From contig JAUJND010000003.1 of NCBI GenBank assembly GCA_030446505.1, forward strand, positions 30,514 through 94,513: DNA of 64,000 bases. The letters run 5' to 3'. Below, piece after piece: positions 46,617-55,022 of the stretch. Within the stretch, counting starts at the first letter, position 1. Every line of letters starts with the position of its first letter. The DNA comes from Chroococcidiopsidaceae cyanobacterium YX2bin18. GTDB lineage: Bacteria; Cyanobacteriota; Cyanobacteriia; Cyanobacteriales; Chroococcidiopsidaceae. The notes beneath the pieces are model-generated. The model worked only from the letters and a program-made list of their open reading frames with translations. It was not told the origin of the DNA and made no database searches. Made by a program: the position numbers and the translations under genes.

Positions 46617-48410
46617 ATGCCTGTTAATTTATTTGACGCGAATTTCTATCGCGCTGCCAATCCTGACTTGACTGAGTTGAACGATTGTCAAGCCTTTTCC
46701 CACTTTCAAACCTTTGGTCTCAACGAAGGGCGAGAGTTTTCACCGTTTGTTAATCTTAACTTTTATCGCTCTAGCAGCAGCGACTTAGCAAACTTAAATA
46801 ACCAGCAAGTTTACAACCATCTGCAAAACAATGGTATAGCGGAAGGACGTAGCTTCTCACCATTTGTTGACCTCAACTTCTATCGTGCTGCCAACAGCGA
46901 TTTAGCAAGTCTCAACAATAAGCAAGCCTTGCAGCACCTGGAAATATATGGGTTAAATGAGGGACGTGACTTTTCTCTTCCCTTTGATCTCGATTACTAC
47001 AAATCTCACAATTCAGATTTAGTAGCAGCAGGACTAAATAACAGCCAACTGTTGCAGCATTTTGAACTACATGGTTTGAACGAGGGACGCGCATCATCTC
47101 CCGAACTCAATGTCAGCTACTATCTGTCTCATAACCCTGACTTAGGAGCAGCAGGCTTTAACTTCAAGCAGGCATACAACCACTACGTACTTTATGGCTA
47201 TAACGAGGGACGCTTAGGTGCAGCACCACCAACTCGACAGTGGATACAAGAATTTGGCACTTCTAGTTATGACTCTTCCAATGGGGTAGCGGTCGATAGT
47301 GCTGGCAATATTTATATTACAGGAGACACTGATAACTCCTTAGCAGGAACTAATGCAGGGGGTAGTGATGCCTGGGTAGCGAAGTACGACAATAGTGGCG
47401 CTCGCTTGTGGTTACAACAGTTCGGCACTGTCGGTTCTGACTCTGCTAACGATCTAGCAGTCGATAGCGCTGGCAATATCTACATTACTGGAGTAACCAA
47501 CGGTTCCCTAGCAAGCACTAATGCAGGAAATACTGATGCCTGGACGGCAAAGTATGACAATAGTGGTAATCGTTTGTGGATACAACAGTTTGGTACTTCT
47601 GCTAGTGACGTTGCCAATGGCATAGCAGTCGATACTGGAGGCAATATTTATATTACAGGAGACACTGATGGCTCCTTGGGAGGAGCAAATGCAGGACATA
47701 GTGATGCTTGGCTAACGAAGTACGATAGCAGTGGCAACCGCCTGTGGCTCCACCAATACGGCACTGCTAATGGAGAGGAGTCCAATGACGTAGCAGTTGA
47801 TAGCGCTGGCAATATTTTTCTGGCGGGAAATACTTCAATTTACTCGTCAGACATATCAGATCCAAACCAAGAGTACGTAGTGAATCAAGATGGTTGGGTT
47901 GCAAAGTATGATAACGGGGGTAACCAGCTGTGGCTACAACAGTTGATTACTAATGGTTATGACACATATAATCGAGTAGCGGTCGACAGTGCTGGCAACG
48001 TCTATATTGCGGGAAATAGTGATGGCTTAGGAGGAGAAGTTAGTGGGATTAATTATGCCTTGGTAGCGAAGTATGACACCAGTGGCAATAGCCTATGGAT
48101 TGAAGACTTCGGTAGTTACAACTATAACCAATCTTATGGTATAGCAGTGAACAGCGCAGGCAGTGTTTATATTACAGGAATCAACATTGACACTCATTCA
48201 GGTGGGAGTAGTTCCTGGGTAACTAAGTACGACAGCATTGGTCATCAACTCTGGAAACAAGACTTTGGCAGTTCCAGCCTATATAATAGGGCATCTGCTG
48301 AAAACTCATATGGTATCGCATTAGACAGTACTGGCAATTTCTACCTTACGGGAAATATCTACAACTTGGTAGATGGAACCTATGTCGGCAATGGTCCGAT
48401 GCCTGGGTAG
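46617..48410 (+). CDS. NPDL/EGR-repeat protein with SBBP beta-propeller repeats, unit 3
   Basis: 597 residues; the only near-intact member of the triplicated family. Residues 1-~200 are six NPDL/EGR repeats (FDANFYRAANPDL, HFQTFGLNEGREFSPF). Residues ~205-597 are seven or eight SBBP-type beta-propeller repeats (VDSAGNIYITGDTDNSLAGT, DAWVAKYDNSG, LWLQQFGT). There is no signal peptide and no membrane segment. The last repeat is cut at GPMPG-TAG by a frameshift; the natural end SDAWVAKYS-TAG is in another frame, ending at 48424. Probably extracellular; function unknown. Confidence 0.82.
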   Translation: MPVNLFDANFYRAANPDLTELNDCQAFSHFQTFGLNEGREFSPFVNLNFYRSSSSDLANLNNQQVYNHLQNNGIAEGRSFSPFVDLNFYRAANSDLASLNNKQALQHLEIYGLNEGRDFSLPFDLDYYKSHNSDLVAAGLNNSQLLQHFELHGLNEGRASSPELNVSYYLSHNPDLGAAGFNFKQAYNHYVLYGYNEGRLGAAPPTRQWIQEFGTSSYDSSNGVAVDSAGNIYITGDTDNSLAGTNAGGSDAWVAKYDNSGARLWLQQFGTVGSDSANDLAVDSAGNIYITGVTNGSLASTNAGNTDAWTAKYDNSGNRLWIQQFGTSASDVANGIAVDTGGNIYITGDTDGSLGGANAGHSDAWLTKYDSSGNRLWLHQYGTANGEESNDVAVDSAGNIFLAGNTSIYSSDISDPNQEYVVNQDGWVAKYDNGGNQLWLQQLITNGYDTYNRVAVDSAGNVYIAGNSDGLGGEVSGINYALVAKYDTSGNSLWIEDFGSYNYNQSYGIAVNSAGSVYITGINIDTHSGGSSSWVTKYDSIGHQLWKQDFGSSSLYNRASAENSYGIALDSTGNFYLTGNIYNLVDGTYVGNGPMPG

Positions 48411-48672
48411 CGAAATACTCTTAGCCTTGGTTAAAAGATATTCTTAGAGTTGGAGTAGACGGCGATCACGCTCGCCAACTCAATTAAACAATCTCTAAAA
48501 ACTCAGGTTGCTTATTGAAGTGACTTTGGGTTGAAATAAGAAATCGCCAATTCTTGTAATGGTGTGATACGTTATTCTTCCACGCGGTAGCCCAATTCAG
48601 CTAAATAGATGCGAGACTGCCGCCATTTTGGTTGCACTTTTACAAATAATTCTAGATAAACCTTGCCCGCAA

Positions 48673-49527
48673 TTAACTTTTGATTTGTTCACGCGCAGCA
48701 CTGCCAATTGTTTTCAGCATACTGCCACCCTTACCAATTAAAATACCTTTTTGAGAATCGCGCTCTACATTTATAGCCGCGAATACACGAGTAATAGTTG
48801 CTTCTTCCTCTACTTTCTCAATCGCGATCGCTACTGAGTGAGGTATTTCTTCACGGGTTAACAACAAAATCTGTTCTCGAATTAATTCGCCCATAATAAA
48901 GCGTTCTGGTTGGTCAGTTACCAGGTCGGGCGGATAGTAATATGGTCCTGGTTCTAGCTGTTTAATTAATAATTGTTGTAGAGTTGGTAATTCATCGCCG
49001 CTAAGTGCAGAAAATTTTACTACTTGCCAGCCATAAGGTTCAGCTAATTGCATATAAGTGCTATCAAGATATTCCGCGTCCTGTGGTTGTTGATCTATTT
49101 TGTTTAGCCCCAAAATAACCGGAGTTTTGGTATGAGTGAGCAGTTCGACAATGTAGCGATCGCCTCCTCCCGCCTCTACTGAGCCATCTACCACAAATAG
49201 CACCACATCAACTGAATCAATCGCTATTCGCGCATTTTGCACCAACACTTTACCTAGTTGGTGATGCGGCTTATGAATTCCTGGTGTATCAACAAAAATT
49301 AGTTGAGCTTCTGATGTTGTTAAGATACCGCGTAAACGGTTACGTGTTGTCTGAGCTACTGGTGAAGTGATCGCAATTTTTTGCCCTACCAGTTGGTTCA
49401 TTAGCGTCGATTTGCCAACATTTGGGCGACCAATAATACCGATAAAGCCTGACTTGTATCCAGCAGGAGCTTGGGGGATAGTTGCTTCCCCCGACAGTTC
49501 TAAAATATGATCATCAATGCTATTCAC
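48673..49527 (-). CDS. era: GTPase Era, C-terminus truncated by a frameshift
   Basis: Essential GTPase for 30S maturation. GRPNVGKST (G1), the T of QTTRNR (G2), DTPGI (G3) and NKID (G4) are intact, and the KH domain begins near residue 205. The frame stops after REQIKS. The natural KH tail (KLIAGKVYLELFVKVQPKWR ... GYRVEE) follows in another frame down to a TAA at 48573, so one base is missing near 48685. The duplicate at 42199 has the extra base there, which supports the indel. About 33 residues would be lost. Confidence 0.9.
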   Translation of the reverse strand: MNSIDDHILELSGEATIPQAPAGYKSGFIGIIGRPNVGKSTLMNQLVGQKIAITSPVAQTTRNRLRGILTTSEAQLIFVDTPGIHKPHHQLGKVLVQNARIAIDSVDVVLFVVDGSVEAGGGDRYIVELLTHTKTPVILGLNKIDQQPQDAEYLDSTYMQLAEPYGWQVVKFSALSGDELPTLQQLLIKQLEPGPYYYPPDLVTDQPERFIMGELIREQILLLTREEIPHSVAIAIEKVEEEATITRVFAAINVERDSQKGILIGKGGSMLKTIGSAAREQIKS

Positions 49528-49554
49528 TTATAAACCGATCCTGATAACTCAATT

Positions 49555-50193
49555 TCAAGTGCCTGGTAAAGAACGTAAACGCTCATCTAGATGGGTGCGA
49601 TCAGCCAATGCATGAAGTAACGGACCGTGGGAGCCAAATTCCACCCTACTAATCGATCCAACAGGACATCCTAAGCGATAGCGGAAGCGTCCGACATCAA
49701 TTCCTAGTAGACTACACAACATAATTCGGATAGTTGCTTTGTGCGAGACAATCAAAACATTGCCACTGTTATGACGTTGTTTGATTTCTTCAATTACTAG
49801 CATGGCGCGCGCAGCGATCGCTACCGCTAATTCTCCCCCAGTAGGTGGATACCACGCCGGATCGGCTGACCAGCGAATGTAATCGTCATGGTACTCACTA
49901 CTGACCTTTTCTACTGATTGTCCTTCCCATTTCCCATAGTTGATTTCCTTCAAGCCATCCCGCAGTTCCCTTGCATACCTAATGCTTCACACAAAGGTTT
50001 AGCCGTCGCTTTAGTTCGTTGCATTGGACTACAAAAAATAGCATTCCAGGGTGTGTGAGCTATAGGCGTTAGCAAAAGCCTGCGCCATATCTACACCAAA
50101 CGGTGTTAGCTCTGGATCTAATGAACCACAGAAGGCATTTTCTCGACTGAAGGTAGTCTGCCCGTGGCGGAGCAAGTAAAGAGTTAAGCTCAA
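49555..50193 (-). pseudogene. Histidine phosphatase (phosphoglycerate mutase-like), frameshifted
   Basis: Starts at TTG 50193 (LSLTLYLLRHGQTTFSREN with the catalytic RHG), then goes out of frame near 50050 (IFCSPMQRTKATAKPLCEAL in another frame). It returns near 49985 to ELRDGLKEINYGKWEGQ and ends in frame at 49555 with IVSHKATIRIML holding the second catalytic His. Complete except for two indels. It overlaps no other gene and is 27 bases downstream of era on the same strand. Confidence 0.8.
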
Positions 50194-50578
50194 AGTAGTT
50201 CTCTAGTGGTTTGAATCTAGGATACAACTACATTTGGTAGAACAATGTTTTTGCGATTACTCTTGGCAATTTTAACTCCTAATCAGATAGTTTAATATAA
50301 CTCCATAACTTACTAACGTTATTATCAAAAATTGTTTTTGGACCCGATAAAGCAAGGTTTATTACTGCAATTTCTAGCTAGTAATGAAAGTAGTTATTTA
50401 GCTTGAAACTTAACTGCATTAAGTTTTAATTCAGCGAATCAGGGATTGTCAACGATTTAGAGAGGCTAAAGATAACCTATGGCAGATGCCCTTTAAATAT
50501 CAGAATGGCTAGTGTGTTAAACAGTAAAACTCCATATCCGTTTGGGAGTTTAGTGAGATAAAGCTTTAGGAGGAACAG
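50194..50578. other. Intergenic region between divergent genes
   Basis: 385 AT-rich bases. AGGAGGA at 50569-50575 is a clear ribosome-binding site for the gene at 50579. No other feature supported. Confidence 0.5.
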
Positions 50579-51157
50579 ATGAACGTTTTAGGAAATCTAT
50601 TTGGTGGTGGTCAAGATGCAGACCATCATGACTTTATTAATAGATATGAGCAGGGTGCGCCCCATGAGGGCTACTCAGATGAAGAAGTTTCAAACCGATA
50701 TCAGCAAGTATCCCGGCAGATTCCCCAGGATGTCTATCAAGAATCTGCATACGAAGCCTTTAACCGGATGTCACCCCAGGAGCGGATGCAGTTTGGTCAA
50801 CAAATGCAGCAGCACTCGCGGCAACAGAACTATGATTTTCCTGATTTTAACCAAGATGGCATAGATGATCGGTATCAAGATCCCAGGTATCTTGCCCAAG
50901 CAACCAGTCGTGTGCATCAACAGCAACCAGATATGCTCAGTCAATTACTGGGCGGTGCTACAGGCGGGCTTATGGGAGGAGGCGGCAGTAATGTATTAGG
51001 CAATCCCCTGGCGAAGGCAGCAATGGCTGGGATAGCGGCAATAGCTGCCAAGAAAATGATGGGAGGAGGCAGGCAATCAAATCAAAATCCATACGGTAAC
51101 ATCCGTCCCGCTAGTGAAGATCCTTATGGCGATCCTGCTGACTACCCAAACAGGTAG
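50579..51157 (+). CDS. Glycine/glutamine-rich cyanobacterial hypothetical protein
   Basis: 192 residues. The N-terminal half is charged and Q-rich with a YSDEEVSNRYQQVSRQIPQDVYQE helix and a MSPQERMQFGQQ stretch. A short Asp-rich DFNQDGIDDRY loop could bind calcium. The C-terminal half is glycine- and alanine-rich (GGATGGLMGGGGSNVLGNPL, then AAMAGIAAIAAKKMMGGG), possibly membrane-associating. No family recognised. It has an excellent Shine-Dalgarno sequence (AGGAGGA), which suggests strong translation. Confidence 0.75.
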   Translation: MNVLGNLFGGGQDADHHDFINRYEQGAPHEGYSDEEVSNRYQQVSRQIPQDVYQESAYEAFNRMSPQERMQFGQQMQQHSRQQNYDFPDFNQDGIDDRYQDPRYLAQATSRVHQQQPDMLSQLLGGATGGLMGGGGSNVLGNPLAKAAMAGIAAIAAKKMMGGGRQSNQNPYGNIRPASEDPYGDPADYPNR

Positions 51158-51640
51158 GAATGCTATTTAAAGTATCAGTTTGATGCAGTCAACCTGAGAG
51201 CATTAAGGTCTATTTGCCGGGTTGACTGATTGAGTGTTGCTAAAAGTTAGCTACCTAGATATGTTTCTGAGTCCTTAAAATTGAGGATCAGGTGATCGCT
51301 CTAAAGGTTTTGCTTTGCACAATAAATGTCCAAATCGCAATTTTAGGCATAAAAATATTTCAACGTAGCTTTTCTATTTTTAAATTATTTTGGCAACATA
51401 GCCTTTTGTTGCTCTAAGCATATTTCCATAAATTTATTTTTTCTCGCGAACTACAATAGACACTCCTTGACTCCCTAACTACGGGGAGCTACTGCTGTGT
51501 CCTGCTTCTGTCTGTAGAATTCTCAAAATACAACGGATATCAACATAATCTCTATAACTAAGCTAAGGAGAAGTGAAATATTAGTAGTACATAACACCTA
51601 GTCGCCTTTATCCTAGTGGTAGGGAGGACTATTTAAATTC
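51158..51640. other. Intergenic region upstream of dnaX
   Basis: 483 bases. GGGAGGA at about 51621-51627 is 13 bases from the dnaX ATG. No gene or RNA that I can support. Confidence 0.45.
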
Positions 51641-54600
51641 ATGTCTTACGAGCCACTACACCATAAATATCGCCCCCAGACTTTTGCTGATCTGGTAGGA
51701 CAAGATGCGATCGCCACCACTCTTACCAATGCTATCCGCACAGCAAGAATTGCTCGTGCCTACTTGTTCACGGGTTCTAGGGGTACTGGCAAAACTTCCA
51801 GTGCCAGAATTCTAGCCAAGTGTCTGAACTGTCTTAAGAGTGACGTTCCAACTCCAACACCCTGCGGTGTATGTGAAGTCTGTAAAGGAATTGCCAATGG
51901 TTCTGCCCTAGATGTAATTGAAATTGATGCCGCCAGCAACACTGGGGTAGACAACATTAGAGAACTGATCGAACGCGCCCAATTTGCCCCAGTGCAGTGT
52001 CGCTACAAGGTTTATGTCATAGATGAATGCCTGACTGGAGACTCGCTGGTGCAAACCAGTGAAGGTCTGATTCGCATCGATAATCCCAACATTAAAGCGA
52101 AAAAGGTTCTCAGCTACAACGACTCTTCAGGAGCCTGGGAATTCAAAAAAGTTGTCAGGTGGTTAGATCAAGGAGAACGCCAAACTTTGGTCATTAAGAC
52201 AACCAACCGCGAAATCAGATGTACTGGCAATCACTTAATCAGGACTGAAACAGGATGGATTCCGGCAAAGGATGTAGAAGAAGGAGCGAAGATACTATCC
52301 CCTGCGAATGTGGATGCGGAACCCTCATTTACAAATTCGGGACAGATGGACGCACCCGAAAATTTGCTAGAGGACACCAGTTTAAAGGCAATACATACGG
52401 GCAAAAAGCATACGACTTGGACTCTATTCTGGAACAGGTTGAAGCTCTCAGACCCCTTTGCGCTTGTGGATGTGGAGAACGACTTGATATCCCCGCATTT
52501 TTACAGAACAAAGGTAGAGGGACTAAGAGCATTCAGTCTCACTGGGAAAGACATCCATACAAAAAAGCACACGGAATTTGGCAAGTTAGAACAGAAAAGT
52601 TCGTTGCCGCCGCTGAAGTTGTGCAACCAGAAACGCTTGGACTCATCTATGGAACTCTGCTTGGAGATTGCTCCATCACTTACCCAAACAAATCCAGCAG
52701 ATTCCCTAGATTATGTTGGACACACGCACAGAAGCAGCAGGAATGGTTGGAATATAAAGCCTCTCGCCTTCAAGAACTGCGACCAAAGCTACGAGTTACA
52801 CCTAACAAGGGATACGGAAATATATCGATCTGTTGCAACACATCCTGTCATCCCCAACTCAAAGATGTCTTTGACATCGTTAAACCAAATGGGGATAGAA
52901 AACTCATTACTATGGACTGGCTCAATCAAATTACTCCAGAAGGACTTGCCTGGTGGTACATGGACGATGGGTCACTCAGCCTCAGTCCAGAAGGAAGTCC
53001 ACAGATTCAACTTCATACAGAAGGATACTTTACTGAAGAAAATCAAATCATTGCCTACTGGCTCACAGCAATTGGTTATCCAACAACTACAAAGTTTTAC
53101 AGAAGGAGTAGTACAGGCAAAACACACCATTACATATAGATGGGCGCAAATAGCGCGAGAATTTGGTTGGCAGACCTCAAACACTATTCGATCCCCTCAA
53201 TGGATTACAAATTTGGAGCGGGTAGAATCTGTGAAAGTCGCTGGGGTTGAGAGAGTTTATGACATTGAAGTCGAGGAAAACCACAACTTTGTGGCTAATG
53301 GGCTTTGCTTACATAATTGCCATATGCTCAGTACGGCGGCGTTCAATGCCTTACTGAAAACCTTAGAAGAGCCACCAGAGCGCGTCGTATTTGTTTTAGC
53401 TACAACTGATGAACAGCGAGTATTGCCAACAATAATCTCTCGCTGCCAGCGGTTCGACTTCCGGCGGATAGCAATAGATGCGATGGTAACTCACTTAAAG
53501 GCGATCGCATCTCTGGAAAACATCAATATTACCCAGGAAGCGTTACTATTAATAGCTTCCTTTGCCCAAGGAGGATTGCGGGATGCCGAAAGTCTCTTGG
53601 ATCAGTTGAGTTTATTATCCGGTCAAGTCACAGTAGAGCGAGTTTGGGATTTAGTCGGTTCTTGTTCAGAGCCAGACTTAATCCAGTTGTTGCAGGCGAT
53701 CACTCAAAATAACCCAGAGAGTGTTCTTGACTGCGCCCGCAGAATTATGGATCGCGGTCGAGAACCTCTAACTATCCTCCAAAATCTTGCTGGTTTTTAC
53801 AGAGATTTGCTAATTGCCCTCACCGCACCCAGCCGTAGTGATTTAGTTACCGTCACACCCTCGACGTGGAAAGCTCTATGTGAACAAGCGGTTCTCTACG
53901 ACTTACCCAGTATTTTAGCTGGACAACAGCACCTTGCTAAAAGTGAAGTTCAACTTAAAAACACCACCCAGCCACGCCTGTGGTTGGAAGTAACATTGCT
54001 AGGTTTATTACCAGCAGCGAATAAGCAAACAAGCAAGTTATCAGCGCCTAGTAGTCAGTCTGAAGGAAATGGTGTAACTAGTGCTACCCAATCCCTAGAG
54101 CGTTCAGAAAATGGAAATAGTACACTAGCTCAACATCAACCTCCGCAGCAAACTGCCCCAGTCAACTTTCTGAATGTCAACAATACCGTTGCTAATAATC
54201 AGGCTCTAACGCAGTCAGCACCACAAACGCCATCACAACCTCCTTTAGCTGATCCGCATCCACCGAATCAGGATATATCTTCGGAGCCATTAGCAACAGC
54301 GGCACTACCCTCAGCCTCGCAGCCATCTACCATTGATTTTTCGCAGTCAGGGGAACAGATATGGGAGCAGGTACTTGCTAATCTCCAACCAATTTCTACC
54401 CGCGAGTTGCTACGTCAACTGTGCCATTTAATTCAGTTTGATGGTGATGTTGCTAGGATTGGGATTGCGTCTCAAGCCTGGTATAAGAAGGCTCAAGCTC
54501 ACCTGCCTAACATCACAGCAGCTTTTCAGGCAACTTTTAAGCACGAAGTACAAGTAAGCTTGGAATTAGCTACACAGACTAAGAGTGCTTCTGTTGACTC

Positions 54601-54982
54601 ATCAGCGACTAGTAAAGGTATTACTCCAACTTCTCCTCAAATCACTGAGCCAAGGACAAATAATTTTGCAGCAATACCCACGTTTCCAGCAAAGGCATTA
54701 ACTTCGGTTCAATCGGCAATCACGCCACAGAAGTCAGATCCATCTATTTCAGCGCCGAAGCTGGATATGATGACACCCACTCCAATAAAACCTGTCCAGT
54801 GGCAAGACGATGAAGTGTTGATTGCTGCCCAACGATGTGCGGAGTTTTTTAACGGTGAGCTTGTCGAGTTTAATTTAGATTCAGCCTTCCCCCAGGCAAC
54901 AACGAATAGCTCACCGCTAGCAAGCGCCACTCCTATCACTGAATTGTCCGTCGCTGCTGAAGACACAGATATTGAGTTTTAA
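51641..54982 (+). CDS. dnaX: DNA polymerase III subunit gamma/tau with intein
   Basis: Clamp-loader ATPase. Extein residues 1-129 hold Walker A (TGSRGTGKTSS) and the zinc cysteines (CLNC, CGVC). The sequence YVIDE is interrupted by an intein of 430 residues (52028-53317) and continues CHMLSTAAFNALLKTLEEP, so the intein splits the Walker B region. After splicing the protein would be about 683 residues: AAA+ domains, domain III, then a Q/P/S/T-rich linker and a C-terminal DNA-polymerase-binding-type domain. Cyanobacterial dnaX inteins are known; the unusual feature is the nested reading frame. Confidence 0.95.
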   Translation: MSYEPLHHKYRPQTFADLVGQDAIATTLTNAIRTARIARAYLFTGSRGTGKTSSARILAKCLNCLKSDVPTPTPCGVCEVCKGIANGSALDVIEIDAASNTGVDNIRELIERAQFAPVQCRYKVYVIDECLTGDSLVQTSEGLIRIDNPNIKAKKVLSYNDSSGAWEFKKVVRWLDQGERQTLVIKTTNREIRCTGNHLIRTETGWIPAKDVEEGAKILSPANVDAEPSFTNSGQMDAPENLLEDTSLKAIHTGKKHTTWTLFWNRLKLSDPFALVDVENDLISPHFYRTKVEGLRAFSLTGKDIHTKKHTEFGKLEQKSSLPPLKLCNQKRLDSSMELCLEIAPSLTQTNPADSLDYVGHTHRSSRNGWNIKPLAFKNCDQSYELHLTRDTEIYRSVATHPVIPNSKMSLTSLNQMGIENSLLWTGSIKLLQKDLPGGTWTMGHSASVQKEVHRFNFIQKDTLLKKIKSLPTGSQQLVIQQLQSFTEGVVQAKHTITYRWAQIAREFGWQTSNTIRSPQWITNLERVESVKVAGVERVYDIEVEENHNFVANGLCLHNCHMLSTAAFNALLKTLEEPPERVVFVLATTDEQRVLPTIISRCQRFDFRRIAIDAMVTHLKAIASLENINITQEALLLIASFAQGGLRDAESLLDQLSLLSGQVTVERVWDLVGSCSEPDLIQLLQAITQNNPESVLDCARRIMDRGREPLTILQNLAGFYRDLLIALTAPSRSDLVTVTPSTWKALCEQAVLYDLPSILAGQQHLAKSEVQLKNTTQPRLWLEVTLLGLLPAANKQTSKLSAPSSQSEGNGVTSATQSLERSENGNSTLAQHQPPQQTAPVNFLNVNNTVANNQALTQSAPQTPSQPPLADPHPPNQDISSEPLATAALPSASQPSTIDFSQSGEQIWEQVLANLQPISTRELLRQLCHLIQFDGDVARIGIASQAWYKKAQAHLPNITAAFQATFKHEVQVSLELATQTKSASVDSSATSKGITPTSPQITEPRTNNFAAIPTFPAKALTSVQSAITPQKSDPSISAPKLDMMTPTPIKPVQWQDDEVLIAAQRCAEFFNGELVEFNLDSAFPQATTNSSPLASATPITELSVAAEDTDIEF
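52255..53139 (+). CDS. LAGLIDADG homing endonuclease nested out of frame in the intein
   Basis: 294 residues, in the +2 frame relative to dnaX, beginning at ATG 52255 within intein block B. Two zinc-finger-like CxCGCG motifs (IPCECGCGTLIYKFG, PLCACGCGERLDIP) precede a LAGLIDADG_2-type domain: GLIYGTLLGDCSI (first catalytic helix and Asp) and GLAWWYMDDGSLS (second). The host frame has no stop over this whole span. After TAG 53137 the same frame continues ARIWLADLKHYSIPSMDYK to TGA 53248, which looks like the missing C-terminal part, so the present protein may be truncated. Confidence 0.8.
   Translation: MDSGKGCRRRSEDTIPCECGCGTLIYKFGTDGRTRKFARGHQFKGNTYGQKAYDLDSILEQVEALRPLCACGCGERLDIPAFLQNKGRGTKSIQSHWERHPYKKAHGIWQVRTEKFVAAAEVVQPETLGLIYGTLLGDCSITYPNKSSRFPRLCWTHAQKQQEWLEYKASRLQELRPKLRVTPNKGYGNISICCNTSCHPQLKDVFDIVKPNGDRKLITMDWLNQITPEGLAWWYMDDGSLSLSPEGSPQIQLHTEGYFTEENQIIAYWLTAIGYPTTTKFYRRSSTGKTHHYI
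53140..53250 (+). pseudogene. C-terminal remainder of the nested endonuclease after an amber stop
   Basis: Immediately after the TAG, in the same frame, ATG GGC... encodes 36 residues (MGANSARIWLADL, KHYSIPSMDYKFGAG) that fit the end of the LAGLIDADG_2 fold. Either a nonsense mutation truncated the enzyme or the stop is read through. Confidence 0.6.
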
Positions 54983-55022
54983 AATATACAGCAGCACTAT
55001 AGAGTATCCACGCTAATATCTC

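Larger units (their letters stand above)
52028..53317 (+). other. DnaX intein (430 codons, host frame)
   Basis: Block A starts with Cys (CLTGDSLVQTSEG). Block B is GNHLIRTETGWIPAKDVEEG. Block F is RVYDIEVEENHNFVANG. The C-terminus is HN followed by extein Cys. All splicing residues look intact, so splicing should work. The central ~290 codons in the host frame (52290-53170) show no recognisable endonuclease motifs; the motifs are in another frame. The 430-residue length equals, from memory, that of the DnaX intein of Synechocystis PCC 6803. Confidence 0.92.
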
